From JAFGGG01 sp964638895 (GTDB taxonomy: Bacteria > Spirochaetota > Spirochaetia > SZUA-6 > RPPD01), in contig CAZWYY010000013.1 in the NCBI GenBank assembly GCA_964638895.1, positions 1-64,000 on the forward strand: a stretch of 64,000 nt of DNA, given 5' to 3'. Positions 61,487-64,000 of this stretch are shown here, in pieces. Every line of letters starts with the position of its first letter. Within the stretch, counting starts at the first letter, position 1. The notes beneath the pieces were generated by a model. The model ran no database searches, had not been told where the DNA came from, and was given only the letters and a program-made list of their open reading frames with translations. Made by a program: the position numbers and the translations under genes.

Positions 61487-62503
61487 TTACAGATCCGTGC
61501 TTCCCGGAGGGAAAAACACAAAGGTCAGCGCGATGTACAGGGCGTAAAGCGCCAGCAGCACGACAGCCTTCCATTTTGTCAGCCTGTATCCCATTCTGGC
61601 GAATAACAACAGGACCAGGTTTATCAGGATCATGAAGGGAAACATGAATATGATCTCCCTGTGATCGATGGCCAGGGGTTTGGCCAGGGCGGCGGTGCCG
61701 ATAATCCAGAGGAGGTTCAAGATATTCGCCCCGATAATGTCCCCGACCGCGATGTCGCCGTGACCCTTTCTGCAGGCCACGATACAGGTGGCTATCTCGG
61801 GCAGGGAGGTGCCCACGGCGATGATCGTAAGTCCGATAAATATCTCCGGTATCTTGATTACGTGGGCGATGTTCACCGCGCCCTCGATCAGGATCTTGCT
61901 GGAGATGACCACCCCCGCCACCCCAAGCAGGAACAGGAAAAGCTGCCTGGGAAGCGAACCGGGCCGCTCATGTTCCTGTATCTCCTCCGTCATCTCGCCC
62001 ATGATGCTCTGCCTGTGTTTTTTTTGATACCGGATAAGCACGATAAAGTAAACAATCAGCACGGCGATCAGGATCAGGCCTTCCAGCCGCGTGATGTCGC
62101 TGCCCAGGATGCTCAGGCCGAAGGTCAGAAAGGAAACCGCGATCAGAAACAGGCCGATGCCCTTCAAGAGTTTGGAGGGAACCTTGACCGCGGCAGGCGC
62201 CATGAGCACACCCAGGGCCAGGGCCAGCGCATTGTCCGCGATCACCGAGCCCACCGCGTTGCCCAAAGCGATCTTGTTGCGTCCCATGAGTGAGGAGAGC
62301 AGCGAGACGGTGAACTCGGGCATGGTGGTGGCAAAGCTTACCAGCACAATACCGATGATGATCTTGGGGATGTTTAAAAAACGGGCCACTCCCACGGCTC
62401 CGTCCACCAGCCAGTCAGCTGTTTTGGCGATAACGATGAAACACAGCACCAGCACGGCCGCGTTTAAGGGGATGCTGTCGGGGAAGGGGATTATCTGTAA
62501 CAT
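61487..62503 (-). CDS. Calcium/sodium antiporter-like protein (CaCA family)
   Basis: A 338-residue membrane protein with about ten hydrophobic segments and the two inverted alpha repeats of cation/calcium exchangers: SFATTMPEFTVSLLSS...NAVGSVIADN (repeat 1) and AVGTSLPEIATCIVAC...GDIIGANILNLL (repeat 2), each holding the conserved acidic Glu. The acidic hydrophilic loop between them (EMTEEIQEHERP) is typical. It should exchange Ca2+ for Na+ or H+. No ribosome binding site is obvious, and it faces the aminotransferase gene convergently. Confidence 0.92.
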   Translation of the reverse strand: MLQIIPFPDSIPLNAAVLVLCFIVIAKTADWLVDGAVGVARFLNIPKIIIGIVLVSFATTMPEFTVSLLSSLMGRNKIALGNAVGSVIADNALALALGVLMAPAAVKVPSKLLKGIGLFLIAVSFLTFGLSILGSDITRLEGLILIAVLIVYFIVLIRYQKKHRQSIMGEMTEEIQEHERPGSLPRQLFLFLLGVAGVVISSKILIEGAVNIAHVIKIPEIFIGLTIIAVGTSLPEIATCIVACRKGHGDIAVGDIIGANILNLLWIIGTAALAKPLAIDHREIIFMFPFMILINLVLLLFARMGYRLTKWKAVVLLALYALYIALTFVFFPPGSTDL

Positions 62504-62670
62504 GTTATGGCTCTTTTCATATCCTTCTTTCAGGAGTAGCCGCAGTGCATGTGCTCATTTATAGTATATTTTTTTTTCTATGGCAATCGCCGGTATTTAA
62601 ATATGTATTGAAATATACACAAAAAGATGGTATGCATAGAGAAGTCGTATCTAAAAAAAAGGAGGAAGGC

Positions 62671-63138
62671 ATGAAGGGCAATGATAAATTACTCGAAAAA
62701 TTAAACGATCTGCTCGCGGACGAACTGACCGCGATCAACCAGTACATTGTGCACGCGGAGATGTGCGATGATTGGGGTTACGAAGAGCTGCACAAGGCAA
62801 TCGAAAAAAGAGCCATAACCGAGATGAAGCACGCGGAAAAACTTATCGGCAGAATTCTTTTTCTGGAAGGAAAGCCCATAGTGAGCAAGTTGAATCCCAT
62901 CCACATCGGCGAAGATGTTGAAAAGCAGTTTGCCAATGACTGGGCCGCGGAAGAAGGAGCCATAAAATCATACAACCACGGGATCAAGCTGGCCGCCGAG
63001 GTGGGGGACAACGGAACCCGAGATATGCTGGTGGACATCCTCAAGGACGAGGAAGACCATATCGACGAGATTGAAAAACATCAAGGCCAGATTGAAAGAA
63101 TAGGACTCAAGAGCTACCTGATGGAGCTGATGGAATAG
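62671..63138 (+). CDS. bfr: Bacterioferritin
   Basis: A 155-residue iron-storage protein. AAAAGGAGGA eight bases upstream decides the ATG; in-frame codons further upstream add no bacterioferritin homology. The ferroxidase ligands are kept: Glu in ADELTAINQY, Glu and His in TEMKHAEKL, Glu in WAAEEGAIK, and Glu and His in DEEDHIDE. The haem-ligand Met in EMKHA is also present, so it should bind haem b at the subunit interface. It oxidises and stores iron and limits oxidative damage in an anaerobe. It has its own terminator and stands alone. Confidence 0.95.
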   Translation: MKGNDKLLEKLNDLLADELTAINQYIVHAEMCDDWGYEELHKAIEKRAITEMKHAEKLIGRILFLEGKPIVSKLNPIHIGEDVEKQFANDWAAEEGAIKSYNHGIKLAAEVGDNGTRDMLVDILKDEEDHIDEIEKHQGQIERIGLKSYLMELME

Positions 63139-63139
63139 C

Positions 63140-63185
63140 CCTGACAGCCGGGTCCGGGTGTCAGGCCCGGACCGGCCGGGTTTTT
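63140..63185 (+). terminator. Hairpin terminator after bfr, with an alternative stem
   Basis: GGTCCGGG (63151-63158) pairs with CCCGGACC (63166-63173) over a 7-base loop, followed after GGCCGGG by five T (63181-63185). An alternative pairing, CCTGACA (63140-63146) with TGTCAGG (63159-63165), would break the first stem. The strong GC stem and T-run make termination likely; the overlapping stems could be a regulated pair or simply folding noise. The next 97 bases to the convergent permease gene hold nothing else I can name. Confidence 0.65.
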
Positions 63186-63282
63186 CCTTTGGCATTGCTT
63201 TCTGTCCGAACGGGCTGTTTCTCCGGCATTGCTTCCGGCCCGGACGGGCTTTCCGTTTTCCCTGTTCGCGTCATTCGTCCTG

Positions 63283-63999
63283 TCAGGCCAGGTTTTTCAG
63301 GTAACGCCTGAAGAGCAAGACCAAAGGCAGTGCGTGGAGCGCAACCGCAGCTCCTGCCGCCAGGGCAAGATACCAGCCGGGCCCGCGGTTCATGGAAGCG
63401 AACAAAAACTCCGCGCTCCAGAACGGGGGGAATATGGCCCCCAGGTATTTGAGCGGGGAAGGCAGGATTCCGGAAGCCACCGGTCCCAAAAGAATTACTC
63501 CCAATGCCTTGCCCAGGGCCAGGCCCTCCACCTTGTTATGGGCCAACGCGGCCAGGGCAAAGAAGAATATCAGGCTTAAGACCGAGCTAAAAACAGCAAA
63601 TACCATTATCTGCCACAAGGTGAAGACCACCAGGCCGTTTGTTGCGGCAAGCAGCACCGTAAAGGCGAAGGAAAATACAAGCGGAAAACTCAGGCGATAG
63701 GCCAGGTAACCGCTTTTACGAAGGGGCGTGATAAAAAAATAGGCGGTAAGGCCGTTGTCCTTTTCATCCAGGTACAAAAAGGCGGTTGTCAGCCCCCACA
63801 GCATGGCGGGAAGCAGGGAGAAAAAAACCGCGATCAACGGGTAAAACTGCGCAAGATCAAACGGTAAATAAGCGGCAAGGAGGTCGCGCGCCGCGGGAAC
63901 ACCCAGCCGCATCAGCGCCAGCAGCAGCAGCGGGGCGCCGGACGCGAACAACAGCATGGGATCACGTCCCATGTTCTTAATATCCGCCCCCAGAAGCAT
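63283..63999 (-). CDS. ABC-2-type exporter permease (at window edge)
   Basis: A protein of at least 238 residues, with about six hydrophobic segments, similar to the fluoroquinolone-type ABC exporter permeases: N-terminal LGADIKNMGRDPMLLF, LDEKDNGLTAYFFITPL, AHNKVEGLALGKALG and GILPSPLKYLGAIFPPFW near the end. An ATG is at the very edge of the window, so the true start could be there or just beyond it. Such permeases normally pair with a second permease and an ATPase gene, which are probably to the right of the window. Substrate unknown. Confidence 0.8.
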   Translation of the reverse strand: MLLGADIKNMGRDPMLLFASGAPLLLLALMRLGVPAARDLLAAYLPFDLAQFYPLIAVFFSLLPAMLWGLTTAFLYLDEKDNGLTAYFFITPLRKSGYLAYRLSFPLVFSFAFTVLLAATNGLVVFTLWQIMVFAVFSSVLSLIFFFALAALAHNKVEGLALGKALGVILLGPVASGILPSPLKYLGAIFPPFWSAEFLFASMNRGPGWYLALAAGAAVALHALPLVLLFRRYLKNLA

Positions 64000-64000
64000 C

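Noticed and set aside
1..64000. tRNA or rRNA genes, CRISPR arrays, insertion sequences or prophage genes
   Set aside because: I looked for cloverleaf-like sequences, evenly spaced repeats, transposase or integrase motifs and terminal inverted repeats and found none that I could support by eye.

Overview
The window looks like one chromosomal segment of an anaerobic bacterium, most likely a spirochaete (Spirochaetota), though this is an inference. The support is a cytosolic LacI-type sensor fused to a histidine kinase, receiver and GGDEF-like domain, a run of Cys-lipidated proteins including a DUF3160 protein, many oxygen-sensitive enzymes (radical SAM proteins, an indolepyruvate:ferredoxin-type oxidoreductase), and no phage or IS genes. 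I saw no tRNA, rRNA, CRISPR array or insertion sequence. No gene-free stretch exceeds about 215 bases.

Region 1 (1-30243, all + strand, open at the left edge) is a very dense cluster of 27 genes, many overlapping, that I cannot match to any characterised pathway. It holds 13 radical-SAM-type genes: three paralogues with an N-terminal twitch domain; three of a CX19C...CX4C auxiliary-cluster type, one of which has lost all three radical SAM cysteines; several SPASM-type proteins; and two class B (B12-binding-like) proteins. With them are a stand-alone acyl carrier protein, an ATP-grasp ligase, two FkbM methyltransferases with long beta-rich C-terminal extensions ending in WWPE, a third methyltransferase-like protein, two near-twin GT2 glycosyltransferases flanking an ABC-2 exporter (two permeases and an ATPase), a GT-B-like glycosyltransferase, a DegT-type aminotransferase, an Old Yellow Enzyme-like flavoprotein and a GH26-like glycosidase. 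No PKS, NRPS or evident RiPP precursor is present. The best reading is biosynthesis and export of a heavily modified, glycosylated and methylated product (carrier-bound small molecule, glycolipid or surface glycan).

Region 2 (30457-37306) is mixed: a small lipoprotein, a SprA-like HEAEH metalloprotease candidate, the 1218-residue hybrid sensor kinase, a short-chain dehydrogenase and a membrane protein. Region 3 (37436-48758) has the long Lhr helicase, a 63-residue protein with an EF-hand-like loop, and exported lipoproteins: a UPF0489 protein, DUF3160, a Memo-like (AmmeMemoRadiSam B) protein, an AMMECR1-domain protein and a C39-peptidase-like/TPR protein. A consensus sigma70-type promoter precedes the DUF3160 gene.

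Region 4 (48808-61407) is a coherent catabolic unit. On the minus strand lies a probable 11-gene operon: paaK - iorA - iorB - paaK - ACT protein - livJ/K - livH - livM - livG - livF - paaK, divergent from a class I aminotransferase. Together these suggest uptake of branched-chain or aromatic amino acids, transamination to 2-oxo acids, ferredoxin-linked oxidative decarboxylation to acyl/aryl-CoA, and aryl-CoA ligation. The window ends with a Ca2+/Na+ antiporter-like protein, bacterioferritin followed by a strong hairpin terminator, and an ABC-2-type permease at the right edge.
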